15,568 bases of DNA from assembly GCA_016201085.1 (NCBI GenBank), contig JACQDO010000117.1, positions 1 through 15,568 on the forward strand. The letters run 5' to 3'. Below, in pieces: positions 7,675 to 14,246 of this stretch; the stretch's first letter is position 1; each line of letters begins with the position of its first letter. The notes under the pieces are model-generated. The model was not told where the DNA came from. It searched no databases and was given only the letters and a program-made list of their open reading frames with translations. A program made the translations under genes and the position numbers. Source of the DNA: Hyphomicrobiales bacterium. Its GTDB lineage: Bacteria > Pseudomonadota > Alphaproteobacteria > Rhizobiales > Xanthobacteraceae.

Positions 7675-8676
7675 ATGGAATGGTATCTCCCGGTCATCTG
7701 GTCAGGCGTCATCGGCACCGCCGTCGCCATGTACGTGATCCTCGACGGCTTCGACCTCGGCATCGGCATCCTGTTTCCGTTTACGCGCAGCGAGGCCGAA
7801 CGCGAGCAGATGATGCGCACCATCGCGCCGTTCTGGGACGGCAACGAGACATGGCTGGTGCTCGGCGGCGCCGGCCTGTTCGTGGCGTTCCCGAAAGCCT
7901 ATGCGGTGCTGATGCCGGCCTTCTATTTGCCGGTGATCGTCATGCTGCTGGCGCTGGTGTTTCGCGGCATCGCCTTCGAGTTCCGTACCGTCTCGCGCAG
8001 CAAGAGCCGGTGGAGCGCCGCTTTCATCGGCGGCTCGACGCGGGCAGCCTTCGCGCAGGGCGTGATCTTAGGGGGAATGATCCAGGGCGTGCCTGTGCGC
8101 GACGGCGGCTTTGCCGGCGGCGCGCTGCAATGGGCAACGCCGTTCGCGCTTGTTTGCGGGCTGGCGCTGATTGCCGGCTATGCCCTGCTCGGGGCCACGT
8201 GGCTGGCGATGAAGACGGAAGGCCCGGTGGCCGAACGCGCACGCCGGCAAGCCAAGATTTTATTGCTGGCCGTGCTCGGCTTCATGGCGGCGGTCAGCCT
8301 GTGGACGCCGCTGGCCGAGCCGCGCATCGCGGCGCGCTGGTTCTCGACACCGAATATCTATTTCCTCTGGCCGGTGCCGATGGTAACCGCGCTCGCGGCC
8401 TTGGCATGCTGGCGCTGGATCGAGCAGCGCCGCGACGTGCCGCCGTTCCTGGCGGCGATTTCGCTATTTATGCTCGGCTATTTCGGGCTGGTGATTTCCA
8501 ACTTTCCCTATCTAGTGCCGCCCTCGCTCACCGTCTGGGACACCGCCGCGGCGCCGGCCAGCCAGATCTTCATGCTGTTCGGCACGCTGCTGCTGTTGCC
8601 GTTCGTGCTCGGCTATGTCGTGTTCATCTACTGGCTGTTCCGCGGCAAGGTGCGCGAAGGCGAGAGCTATCACTAG
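7675..8676 (+). CDS. cydB: Cytochrome bd ubiquinol oxidase subunit II
   Basis: A 333-residue polytopic membrane protein and the partner subunit of CydA in the bd oxidase. It needs no cofactor of its own but stabilises the haem core and forms proton and oxygen paths. The family signatures are L-D-G-F-D-L-G-I-G at residues 23-31, P-F-W-D-G-N-E-T-W at 52-60 (highly conserved W/D/E residues), A-F-P-K-A-Y-A at 71-77 and F-R-G-I-A-F-E-F-R at 96-104. The start is the ATG 10 nt after the cydA stop, giving a tight two-gene operon. The expected small third subunit (CydX, or the DUF2474-type protein of Cio operons) was looked for directly downstream and not found: the 162 nt after the stop hold no short hydrophobic reading frame with a ribosome-binding site. 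Confidence 0.96.
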   Translation: MEWYLPVIWSGVIGTAVAMYVILDGFDLGIGILFPFTRSEAEREQMMRTIAPFWDGNETWLVLGGAGLFVAFPKAYAVLMPAFYLPVIVMLLALVFRGIAFEFRTVSRSKSRWSAAFIGGSTRAAFAQGVILGGMIQGVPVRDGGFAGGALQWATPFALVCGLALIAGYALLGATWLAMKTEGPVAERARRQAKILLLAVLGFMAAVSLWTPLAEPRIAARWFSTPNIYFLWPVPMVTALAALACWRWIEQRRDVPPFLAAISLFMLGYFGLVISNFPYLVPPSLTVWDTAAAPASQIFMLFGTLLLLPFVLGYVVFIYWLFRGKVREGESYH

Positions 8677-8838
8677 CGCAGCAAAGCTACCCTTCCTCCT
8701 ACGTGAGCTGTCGTATATGAAAGAATTGCAACCGAAACGTGCCGAAAGTCCCCAGGAGCGAATCGGCGGCGTGGCGGCTGTTAGTTATCCGGAAATCGCG
8801 ATCCGACACTCGATCGACAAGAAGCGCGGACAGGTGGC

Positions 8839-10359
8839 ATGAAAAATCGATTTACGCTGGCGCAATCCACCGTGGCGATACGCCGTTGGCGGCCTGCCGC
8901 CATTGTGACGCTCGCGGCGATGGCCGCACTGACGGCATTGAGCCTAGAGCCCGCGGCCGGACAGGCGCGCCCCGCGCAAATCAAAGAGGAGACGGCGCCG
9001 CGTACGGCCGGCGAGCCGATCATGGCGATCGTGTCGATCAAGACCCAGCAGGTCACTTTCTACGACGCCGACGGCTGGATCATGCGCGCGCCGGTGTCGA
9101 CCGGCGTCAAGGACCGCGAAACGCCAGCCGGTGTCTTCGCCATCATCGAAAAGGACAAGGACCACCACTCGACCATGTATGACGATGCCTGGATGCCGAA
9201 CATGCTGCGCATCACCTGGAACGGCGTCGCGCTGCACGGCGGACCGCTGCCCGGATATGCGGCCTCGCACGGCTGCATCAGGATGCCCTACGGCTTTGCC
9301 GAGAAGCTGTTTGACAAGACGCGGATCGGGATGCGCGTGATCATCGCGCCGAACGACGCGGCCCCGGTCGAGTTTTCCCACAGCGCGCTATTCGTGCCGA
9401 ACGCGGAGGCCATCGCGGCCGCTCCGGCGCGTGCCGAGACGCTCGCCCGCGAGGCCGCGGAGGCTGCCAAGGCGGCCGACCAGGCGAAGAAAGCCGTCGC
9501 GACGACGGTGCGCGAGACCGCAATGCTCAAGGCGTCGCTGCGCAAGCTGGAATCGCTCAAGAGGAGCGCCGACGCCGCGCTCGCGTCCGCCGACCGGACG
9601 CTCGCCGCCGCAAAGACGGATGAAGCCAAGGCGCGGGCCGAGGACCGCAAGCAGAAGGCGGTCGCCAAGGCCGCGGAACTGGGTACGCAGCTCGAGGCCG
9701 CCAGGGCCGACGCGAAGTCCAAACTCGACGCCGCCGCTGCCGCAAAGGACGCCGCCAAGGCGGCCGAAACCAAGAAGGCCGCAACCGCCAAGGCAGCAAC
9801 CGAGGGCAAGCTCGCGCTTGAGCCGGTCTCGATCTACATCAGCCGCGCAACGCAGAAGCTTTACGTGCGGCGCAACACCCATAAGCGGTGGCCGGACGGG
9901 GGCGAAGTGTTCGATGCGACCATTGAGGTCCCCGTCACGATCCGCAATCCCGACAGACCGATCGGCACGCATGTGTTCACGGCGATGGCGCGCGACAAAG
10001 CCGGCCTGCGCTGGACCGCGGTCACCATCGACGAGGGGGACAACGCCAAGAACGCGCTCGACCGCAACACCATCCCGCAGGATTTGCTCGATCGCATCGC
10101 GCCGACCGCAGTGCCGCGATCCTCGATCATCGTCTCGGACGAGCCGCTGAGCCGCGAGACCAACTACCGCACCGAGTTTGTCGCGGTGCTGAGCAATCAG
10201 CCGCAAGGCGGCTTTATAACACGCAAGCCCACGACCGACGCCCGCGTTGCGAGCGACAATGGCTGGGGCGACAACGGCTTCCCTTTTTTCCAGCGCAATT
10301 GGAACGACAATACGCGTCGGCGCGACGACTATTATCGGGGACCACAGCGCTGGTGGTAA
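8839..10359 (+). CDS. L,D-transpeptidase (YkuD) with helical linker and degenerate second domain
   Basis: The 506-residue exported protein starts with a signal sequence or anchor (basic stretch R-R-W-R at 15-18, hydrophobic 19-36, possible cleavage near A-G-Q-A 40-43). A YkuD catalytic domain follows at about 60-172, with the active-site signature H133 ... S143-H144-G145-C146-I147-R148. The nucleophile is Cys146. Such enzymes make 3-3 crosslinks in peptidoglycan or attach proteins to it, in the periplasm. Residues about 195-325 are an Ala/Lys/Glu-rich helical, probably coiled-coil, linker. Residues about 328-455 look like the opening half of a second YkuD fold (I-Y-I-S-R-A-T-Q-K-L-Y-V, then R-P-I-G-T-H-V-F) but contain no cysteine and no S-H-G-C motif. 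The tail is Asn/Trp/Arg-rich. The ATG at 8839 has an AGGTGG just upstream. It lies 162 nt after cydB, so co-transcription is possible but unproven. Confidence 0.92.
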   Translation: MKNRFTLAQSTVAIRRWRPAAIVTLAAMAALTALSLEPAAGQARPAQIKEETAPRTAGEPIMAIVSIKTQQVTFYDADGWIMRAPVSTGVKDRETPAGVFAIIEKDKDHHSTMYDDAWMPNMLRITWNGVALHGGPLPGYAASHGCIRMPYGFAEKLFDKTRIGMRVIIAPNDAAPVEFSHSALFVPNAEAIAAAPARAETLAREAAEAAKAADQAKKAVATTVRETAMLKASLRKLESLKRSADAALASADRTLAAAKTDEAKARAEDRKQKAVAKAAELGTQLEAARADAKSKLDAAAAAKDAAKAAETKKAATAKAATEGKLALEPVSIYISRATQKLYVRRNTHKRWPDGGEVFDATIEVPVTIRNPDRPIGTHVFTAMARDKAGLRWTAVTIDEGDNAKNALDRNTIPQDLLDRIAPTAVPRSSIIVSDEPLSRETNYRTEFVAVLSNQPQGGFITRKPTTDARVASDNGWGDNGFPFFQRNWNDNTRRRDDYYRGPQRWW

Positions 10360-10403
10360 GACGCGGCATCTCGAATTTAGCTACGCGTTTATGAGTCCGC
10401 GCT

Positions 10404-11912
10404 CTAAGGCGCCGCCTGCGGCCGCAGCATGGACCAGCCCACCCGGATGAGCGGCAGCAGGCCCTGCACCGAACGCGAGAACACGCGCGGCGGTTCCGGC
10501 ACCATGGCGGGGAACTGCGCCTTCAGCGTCGCCGGCGCCGAGCCGACATTGTCGGCGACCGGCCAGACCAGGATGCCGCCCTGCGCGCTGACATCGGCCG
10601 CGCTCGCCCACGGGCTGCGCTGCGGCGCCCAGGCGAAATAGACGTGCGGCCGGCTGGCCGCGCCGAGCGCGAGCAGCGGCGCGATGCGCGCGTCGCCGCT
10701 CACGAAGGCGAGCGGCTTGCCGGTGCGGCGCTGAAAGGTGTCGGCAAAATAGCTGGCTTGCAAATTGGCCGGCTGCGCGATTTTGAGATCGACCGCGATC
10801 GTCCACGGCACCAGGATCAGGCCGAGCACGACCAGCACCGGCGGCCCCACCAGCAGAATCAACCAGGCCGACGACACCGCCCGTTCGCGATAGAGCGACA
10901 CCCGGTCGCCGGCGGCGACCACCACCGCCAGGCCGGACAGCAGCACCAGCGGCGCCACGCGCTCGAGCGGCCCCAGCCGTCCGCTGGCGAACGCGATGGC
11001 AATCGCGCACAGAGCCGGCGCCAGCGCGAAGACGTAAACGAAAGTCCTGGCGAACGGCTCGACCGGATGGCGATCGATCTCCGGCGCGCGTTCCTTGCGC
11101 TGGCGCGGCCAGCCGCTGGCCAGCGCCACCAGCACCGCGAGGCCGAGATGGGTCGCCAGCAGCGCCACGCACAGCCAGGCGCCGGGCGTGAGCCTGCCGG
11201 CAACGGCGGCGCCGTCATTGAAGCCATCGAGCACGAGGTCGCGCGCGCCCGCCAGCCAGGCGGCATGCGGGAATACCACGAGGACGAGCAGCACGCCGGC
11301 GATCCACGGCTCGGGATTGAGCAGTTCGCGCCGTCCGCGCTCAGTGGCGAGCGTGAACGCGATCAGCAGCGCGAACAAGATCAGTCCGACATAATTCGCC
11401 AGCAACAGCAGGCCGAAATCGAGCGCGAGCAGGAACCAGGCGCCGCGCCGGCCCTCGCCGACGGCGCGCCAGTAATGCAGCAGCGCCAATGCCCATAGCG
11501 GCGCCGCCAGCACGGCTGGGCCAAAATCCGGGCTCGGCACGGTGAAGGCGGCGATACCGACCATCAGCAGCACGCCGAGCACGGCGTGGCGCGTGCCGAC
11601 AATGGCGCGACCCAGCGCGAACACCGCCCAGAAGGCCGTGACGATGCAGGCTTGCGCCAGCGCATAGAGTCCGAAGCTGCCGGCCACCCGGAATGCCATC
11701 TCGCCCAGCCAGAACGCCAGCGGCGGGCCAAGATAGCTGCCGAGCACGAATTCATGACCGATGGCGAGCAGCAGCGGCACATCCCCGGGCGGAGCCGAAT
11801 AAAACAGCGCCGGGATCACCGTCCAAAGAAAGGCTTGCGTCAGCGCCGCGGTCCAGAACACCACCGCCGGGCGCCCGCGCAGGAATTCGATGATCAGGGA
11901 GACGTAATGCAT
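10404..11912 (-). CDS. Multi-pass membrane protein, GT39/PMT-like glycosyltransferase
   Basis: A 502-residue protein with about ten hydrophobic segments in the first 370 residues and a soluble C-terminal part (about 385-490). The first extracytoplasmic loop reads S-A-P-P-G-D44-V-P-L-L-L-A-I-G-H-E, followed by G-P-P-L-A-F-W-L at 62-69. This resembles the loop of family-39 (PMT/ArnT-like) glycosyltransferases, which use polyprenyl-phosphate-linked sugars as donors. The usual Asp-Glu pair of that loop appears here as Asp44-Val45, so only one of the two acidic residues is present and activity is uncertain. It lies 54 nt downstream of rnhB on the same strand and is probably co-transcribed. It converges with the L,D-transpeptidase gene with a 44-nt gap. 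The substrate is unknown; an envelope role fits the membrane location. Confidence 0.75.
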   Translation of the reverse strand: MHYVSLIIEFLRGRPAVVFWTAALTQAFLWTVIPALFYSAPPGDVPLLLAIGHEFVLGSYLGPPLAFWLGEMAFRVAGSFGLYALAQACIVTAFWAVFALGRAIVGTRHAVLGVLLMVGIAAFTVPSPDFGPAVLAAPLWALALLHYWRAVGEGRRGAWFLLALDFGLLLLANYVGLILFALLIAFTLATERGRRELLNPEPWIAGVLLVLVVFPHAAWLAGARDLVLDGFNDGAAVAGRLTPGAWLCVALLATHLGLAVLVALASGWPRQRKERAPEIDRHPVEPFARTFVYVFALAPALCAIAIAFASGRLGPLERVAPLVLLSGLAVVVAAGDRVSLYRERAVSSAWLILLVGPPVLVVLGLILVPWTIAVDLKIAQPANLQASYFADTFQRRTGKPLAFVSGDARIAPLLALGAASRPHVYFAWAPQRSPWASAADVSAQGGILVWPVADNVGSAPATLKAQFPAMVPEPPRVFSRSVQGLLPLIRVGWSMLRPQAAP

Positions 11913-11966
11913 TGGCCCGCGCGGAATGTTCTAAAACAGGCGAGCAGCAGAGATAGAGAAGCCGGG

Positions 11967-12671
11967 CTAAAGAGGCAACAACTCGGCCACCGCTTCGTCG
12001 GAAACCGCGCCCAGAGCGGCGAGCCGGGCCGCCACCGGCGCAAACGACCGGCGGTGGTGGACGGTCGGCCCCAGGCGGGCAAGCGCCTCGAAATGCTCGG
12101 GCACGCTGTAGCCCATATGGCGCTCGAAGCCGTAGCCGGGATACGCCAAGGCCAGCCGCCGCATCAGCCGGTCGCGCGTGACCTTGGCGACGATCGAGGC
12201 CGCCGCGATCGAGGCGATCAGCGCATCGCCGGACACCACCGCCTGGCAGTCGCAGCCGCAATCGATCTTCATGTTGCCGTCGACAAACACCAGCCGCGGC
12301 TTGACCGGCAGCGCCTTGACCGCGCGCGCCAGCGCCCAGAGCGAGGCACGCAGGATGTTGTCGCGATCGATGCGATCGACCGCACCGAACGCCACCGCCA
12401 CTTGCGCGCTGGCGCAGATTTTTTCGTACAGCGCCTCGCGCGCCGCGGCGTCGAGCTTCTTGGAATCGTTGAGGCCGCGCGGGATGCGGGCCGGATCGAG
12501 GATCACCGCCGCCGCCACCACCGGGCCGGCGAGCGGCCCCCTGCCCGCCTCGTCGCAGCCGGCGATGGGGTATAGGCCCTTGTTGAGCGCACGCCGTTCG
12601 CGCCGGAAGCTCGGGCGCAGGATCGGCTCGTTCAGCGGCAAGCGCGGCGGCGTTTTGGGCGTGCGGGCCAT
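11967..12671 (-). CDS. rnhB: Ribonuclease HII
   Basis: The 234-residue enzyme cuts the RNA strand of RNA-DNA hybrids and single ribonucleotides embedded in DNA, using two divalent metal ions. The four catalytic acids are all present: D40 and E41 in [15 protein letters not shown]131 in V-F-V-D-G-N, and D149 in S-G-D-A-L-I-A-S-I. The 18-residue spacing between the last two matches the family. The [11 protein letters not shown] motif (157-167) follows. A basic N-terminal extension of about 30 residues precedes the fold, which is common in alphaproteobacteria. The ATG at 12671 is the best start, although its ribosome-binding site is weak; nearby upstream ATGs are out of frame. The REP island begins about 80-100 nt upstream of it and separates it from the radical SAM gene. 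Confidence 0.97.
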   Translation of the reverse strand: MARTPKTPPRLPLNEPILRPSFRRERRALNKGLYPIAGCDEAGRGPLAGPVVAAAVILDPARIPRGLNDSKKLDAAAREALYEKICASAQVAVAFGAVDRIDRDNILRASLWALARAVKALPVKPRLVFVDGNMKIDCGCDCQAVVSGDALIASIAAASIVAKVTRDRLMRRLALAYPGYGFERHMGYSVPEHFEALARLGPTVHHRRSFAPVAARLAALGAVSDEAVAELLPL

Positions 12672-12753
12672 GGCGCATCATGGGCCCCGCGACTCGGCTT
12701 ATGTCAATTGCGGATTTCCATGATGTGAAATGCGGGGATTGGAACTGGCTTGT

Positions 12754-12770
12754 CCCGGGCGCAGCGCAGC
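12754..12770 (+). repeat. Truncated REP remnant upstream of REP 1
   Basis: These 17 nt match the left arm and centre of REP 5 at 15 of 17 positions (CCCGGG followed by the AGCGCAGC core) but lack the GTAG head and the 3' arm. The remnant sits 2 nt before REP 1 and is probably a decayed copy. Confidence 0.45.
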
Positions 12771-12772
12771 TT

Positions 12773-12803
12773 GTAGCCCGGATGGAGCGAAGCGAAATCC
12801 GGG
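12773..12803 (+). repeat. REP element 1 (GTAG head, perfect arms)
   Basis: A 31-nt unit: GTAG head, arm CCCGGAT, centre GGAGCGAAGCGAA, arm ATCCGGG. The two 7-nt arms are perfectly complementary. It is identical to REP 6 and lies 13 nt before the transposase start codon. In known REP/RAYT systems the GTAG next to the palindrome is recognised by the transposase. Confidence 0.9.
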
Positions 12804-12816
12804 ATAAGCTCCGCGT

Positions 12817-13353
12817 ATGGTCCGATACCGACGCAACTTCGTTCCAGGCGGCACTTATTTCTTCATGGTCACGCTCGCTGACCGCACGTCCTCGGCGCTG
12901 ATCCATCACGTGAGCGCCTTGCGGATGGCGTTCCGTATCGCGCGGCACGAGCGTCCTTTCACGATCGACGCCGTCGTGATCCTGCCGGAACACCTGCATG
13001 CCATCTGGACGCTACCGTCAGGCGATTCCGATTTCTCCGGCCGCTGGAGGCGGATCAAAGCGTATTTCACGCATCGGCTTGTTGCCGCCGGCGTACCGGT
13101 CCAGCGCCATCGCAATGGCGAATACGCATTCTGGCAACGGCGCTTTTGGGAGCACACGATTCGGAATGAGATCGATTTCGAGCGGCATGTCGACTACGTG
13201 CACTTCAATCCAGTCAAGCACAGGCTGGTCTCTCGGGTGCGCGAATGGCCATATTCTTCGTTCCACGTCTATGTCAGGCGCGGCTTGCTGCCGGCCGACT
13301 GGGCCGGCGATGTCGACGAACCGATAATGGATTTCGGCGAGCGGAGGAGTTGA
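12817..13353 (+). CDS. REP-associated tyrosine transposase (RAYT, Y1 HUH family)
   Basis: The 178-residue protein is a single-strand DNA endonuclease of the IS200/IS605-like Y1 superfamily, domesticated to act on REP palindromes. The metal-binding HUH motif is P-E-H59-L-H61-A-I-W, and the catalytic tyrosine is Y127 in H-V-D-Y-V-H-F-N-P-V-K-H. The R-R-F-W-E-H-T-I-R segment (108-116) and the C-terminal W-P-Y-S-S-F-H (144-150) are typical of the family. The length is usual and the frame intact, so it may be active. The start ATG at 12817 lies 13 nt after REP 1 and lacks a good ribosome-binding site, so the hairpin may limit translation. The stop codon ends 1 nt before REP 2, which points the opposite way. 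The gene is thus bracketed by an inverted REP pair, the usual REPtron arrangement. Confidence 0.95.
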   Translation: MVRYRRNFVPGGTYFFMVTLADRTSSALIHHVSALRMAFRIARHERPFTIDAVVILPEHLHAIWTLPSGDSDFSGRWRRIKAYFTHRLVAAGVPVQRHRNGEYAFWQRRFWEHTIRNEIDFERHVDYVHFNPVKHRLVSRVREWPYSSFHVYVRRGLLPADWAGDVDEPIMDFGERRS

Positions 13354-13354
13354 G

Positions 13355-13385
13355 CCCGGATCTCGCTTCGCTCCAGCCGGGCTAC
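13355..13385 (-). repeat. REP element 2 (inverted, downstream of RAYT)
   Basis: A 31-nt REP in minus orientation beginning 1 nt after the transposase stop. The arms are CCCGGCT and ATCCGGG, so one arm pair is mismatched. Read on the minus strand, the GTAG head is preceded by AGCAA, as in REP 3 and REP 5. Confidence 0.88.
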
Positions 13386-13389
13386 TTGC

Positions 13390-13395
13390 TATCAT
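13390..13395 (+). promoter_or_regulatory. Weak -10-like box (TATCAT), possible leaderless start
   Basis: TATCAT lies 6 nt before the ATG at 13402, which would place transcription initiation at or near the start codon. The matching -35 position (TTCGCT, 17-nt spacing) falls inside REP 2 and is poor. No ribosome-binding site is visible, which would fit a leaderless mRNA. Confidence 0.22.
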
Positions 13396-13401
13396 TAATA
13401 A

Positions 13402-13632
13402 ATGCAATTCACTCTCCAGATGTTTTGGACGAACCCTCACGGCGAGATTGAGCCATTGCTCAAGCCATTGACCCTTAATTTTGCGTCTGCTGAGGAAGCG
13501 CGGCGGATTTTCGGCCAAGTGACCAATCATTCGAATATTCCTGTCCATTCGCTGACGCTTGTTTCAGAGGACGGCAGCACTTCGGAAAGGTGGTTCCAAA
13601 TCGACGGCGTTTGGAGGCGAAAAGACGCATAG
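13402..13632 (+). CDS. Small protein of unknown function, REP-island passenger
   Basis: I do not recognise this 76-residue protein. It is probably a compact soluble fold: a beta strand at the start (M-Q-F-T-L-Q-M-F-W), a helix around S-A-E-E-A-R-R-I-F-G-Q-V (29-40), then strands at H-S-L-T-L-V-S-E-D-G and the final E-R-W-F-Q-I-D-G-V-W-R. It has no signal peptide, membrane segment or cysteine. There is no ribosome-binding site before the ATG at 13402. The codon usage and base composition are more AT-rich than in the backbone genes, which suggests a foreign origin. The stop codon ends 3 nt before REP 3 and the start lies 16 nt after REP 2, so it fills the gap between two REPs. Support for it being a real gene is the dense placement and plausible protein composition. 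Confidence 0.55.
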   Translation: MQFTLQMFWTNPHGEIEPLLKPLTLNFASAEEARRIFGQVTNHSNIPVHSLTLVSEDGSTSERWFQIDGVWRRKDA

Positions 13633-13635
13633 CAA

Positions 13636-13666
13636 GTAGCCCGGGTGGAGCGCAGCGAAACCCGGG
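13636..13666 (+). repeat. REP element 3 (left half of BIME A)
   Basis: A 31-nt unit with GTAG head and perfectly complementary arms CCCGGGT and ACCCGGG around GGAGCGCAGCGAA. Compared with REP 1 and 6, one arm pair changed from A-T to G-C while staying paired. It starts 3 nt after the 76-residue gene. Confidence 0.9.
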
Positions 13667-13683
13667 ACAAACTATCAATTGTT

Positions 13684-13714
13684 CCCGGGTTACGCTTCGC
13701 TTCAGTCGGGCTAC
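13684..13714 (-). repeat. REP element 4 (right half of BIME A)
   Basis: A minus-strand REP, 17 nt from REP 3 in inverted orientation. The arms CCCGACT and AACCCGGG contain mismatches, so this copy is more decayed. With REP 3 it forms a head-out dimer over 13636-13714 that could fold as one long structure and could stop transcription from both sides. Confidence 0.87.
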
Positions 13715-13720
13715 GAGCTA

Positions 13721-13731
13721 CATCCGGGCTA
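13721..13731 (-). repeat. REP end fragment
   Basis: Eleven bases, CATCCGGGCTA, match the head-side end of REP 6 exactly. They sit 6 nt beyond REP 4 and 4 nt before the stop codon of the DUF2513-like gene, and look like the remains of a third REP. Confidence 0.5.
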
Positions 13732-13735
13732 AGGG

Positions 13736-14140
13736 CTAACCTAGAAGCGCATCTATTTTCTTCTGCGCGAATCTGTCCAGCAGCTTCAGAGCTACGCTTT
13801 GTAAGGTCTCGATGCTGGCGTCTTTAAAGCCGCGTTTGATGGCAGCCCAAACATCTTTGTTCTCTAAGGCTTCAATGAACTGATGGCCCGACGCCGTCAG
13901 CCGCAAGGGCAGAACCGACCATGATAGAAAACCATCCAAGCTCTTGGTAAGACCGAAACCGGCGTCACCGTCATCCTGCTCAATGAGATGCTGGTCGTTC
14001 AAAATCTTCATGTGAAATTCAAATTGTCGGTCATTGTAGTCGAAGCCGGCTGCTTTCAGGTCCTCAATGTTGAAGGTTGGCTTCTCAGACGCCTGGCACG
14101 CCTCCAAAAGCTTTTTCAAGTAGTCCTGATCGATCTTCAC
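13736..14140 (-). CDS. DUF2513-like protein, REP-island passenger
   Basis: The 134-residue protein resembles the DUF2513 family as I remember it. It begins with a helix M-K-I-D-Q-D-Y-L-K-K-L-L-E and has a winged-helix-like middle (F-E-F-H-M-K-I-L-N-D-Q-H-L-I-E, about 41-55). The L-R-L-T-A-S-G-H-Q-F-I-E segment (78-89) is followed by D-V-W-A-A-I-K, and the C-terminal helix is amphipathic. DUF2513 proteins have no established biochemical role and are often found in prophages and accessory regions. The fold suggests DNA binding, but this is inference. I chose the GTG start at 14140 because AGGAG lies 7 nt upstream. The base composition is clearly more AT-rich than the flanks. The stop lies 4 nt from a REP fragment, and an inverted repeat lies 28 nt upstream of the start. 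It converges with the 76-residue gene. Confidence 0.82.
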   Translation of the reverse strand: MKIDQDYLKKLLEACQASEKPTFNIEDLKAAGFDYNDRQFEFHMKILNDQHLIEQDDGDAGFGLTKSLDGFLSWSVLPLRLTASGHQFIEALENKDVWAAIKRGFKDASIETLQSVALKLLDRFAQKKIDALLG

Positions 14141-14168
14141 GTGGATGCTCCTCGCCCGAGTTGTTCGG

Positions 14169-14191
14169 TGCTGATCCGTACCCGATCAGCA
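14169..14191 (-). promoter_or_regulatory. Inverted repeat upstream of the DUF2513-like gene, possible operator
   Basis: TGCTGATC (14169-14176) and GATCAGCA (14184-14191) are perfect complements separated by 7 nt. The site lies 29-51 nt before the GTG start, where a promoter would be expected. It could be an operator, possibly autoregulatory, or a leader hairpin. Confidence 0.35.
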
Positions 14192-14199
14192 AGTAGCAA

Positions 14200-14230
14200 G
14201 TAGCCCGGGTGAAGCGCAGCGAAACCCGGG
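14200..14230 (+). repeat. REP element 5 (left half of BIME B)
   Basis: A 31-nt unit with GTAG head and perfect arms CCCGGGT / ACCCGGG. It differs from REP 3 at one position (GAAGCG for GGAGCG). It is preceded by AGCAA, as REP 3 is. Confidence 0.9.
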
Positions 14231-14246
14231 CAGCCTGTCAATCGTT

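Noticed and set aside
8717..8842. A 41-codon frame between cydB and the L,D-transpeptidase gene whose stop overlaps the next start
   Set aside because: No ribosome-binding site, no hydrophobic segment that would make it a CydX-like subunit, and an unremarkable composition. It could still be a leader peptide, but nothing supports that.
12680..12901. Short frames reading M-E-R-S-E-I-R-D-K-L or M-E-R-S-E-T-R-D-K-L
   Set aside because: These are translations of the REP palindromes themselves; such frames are a common misannotation where REPs are abundant.
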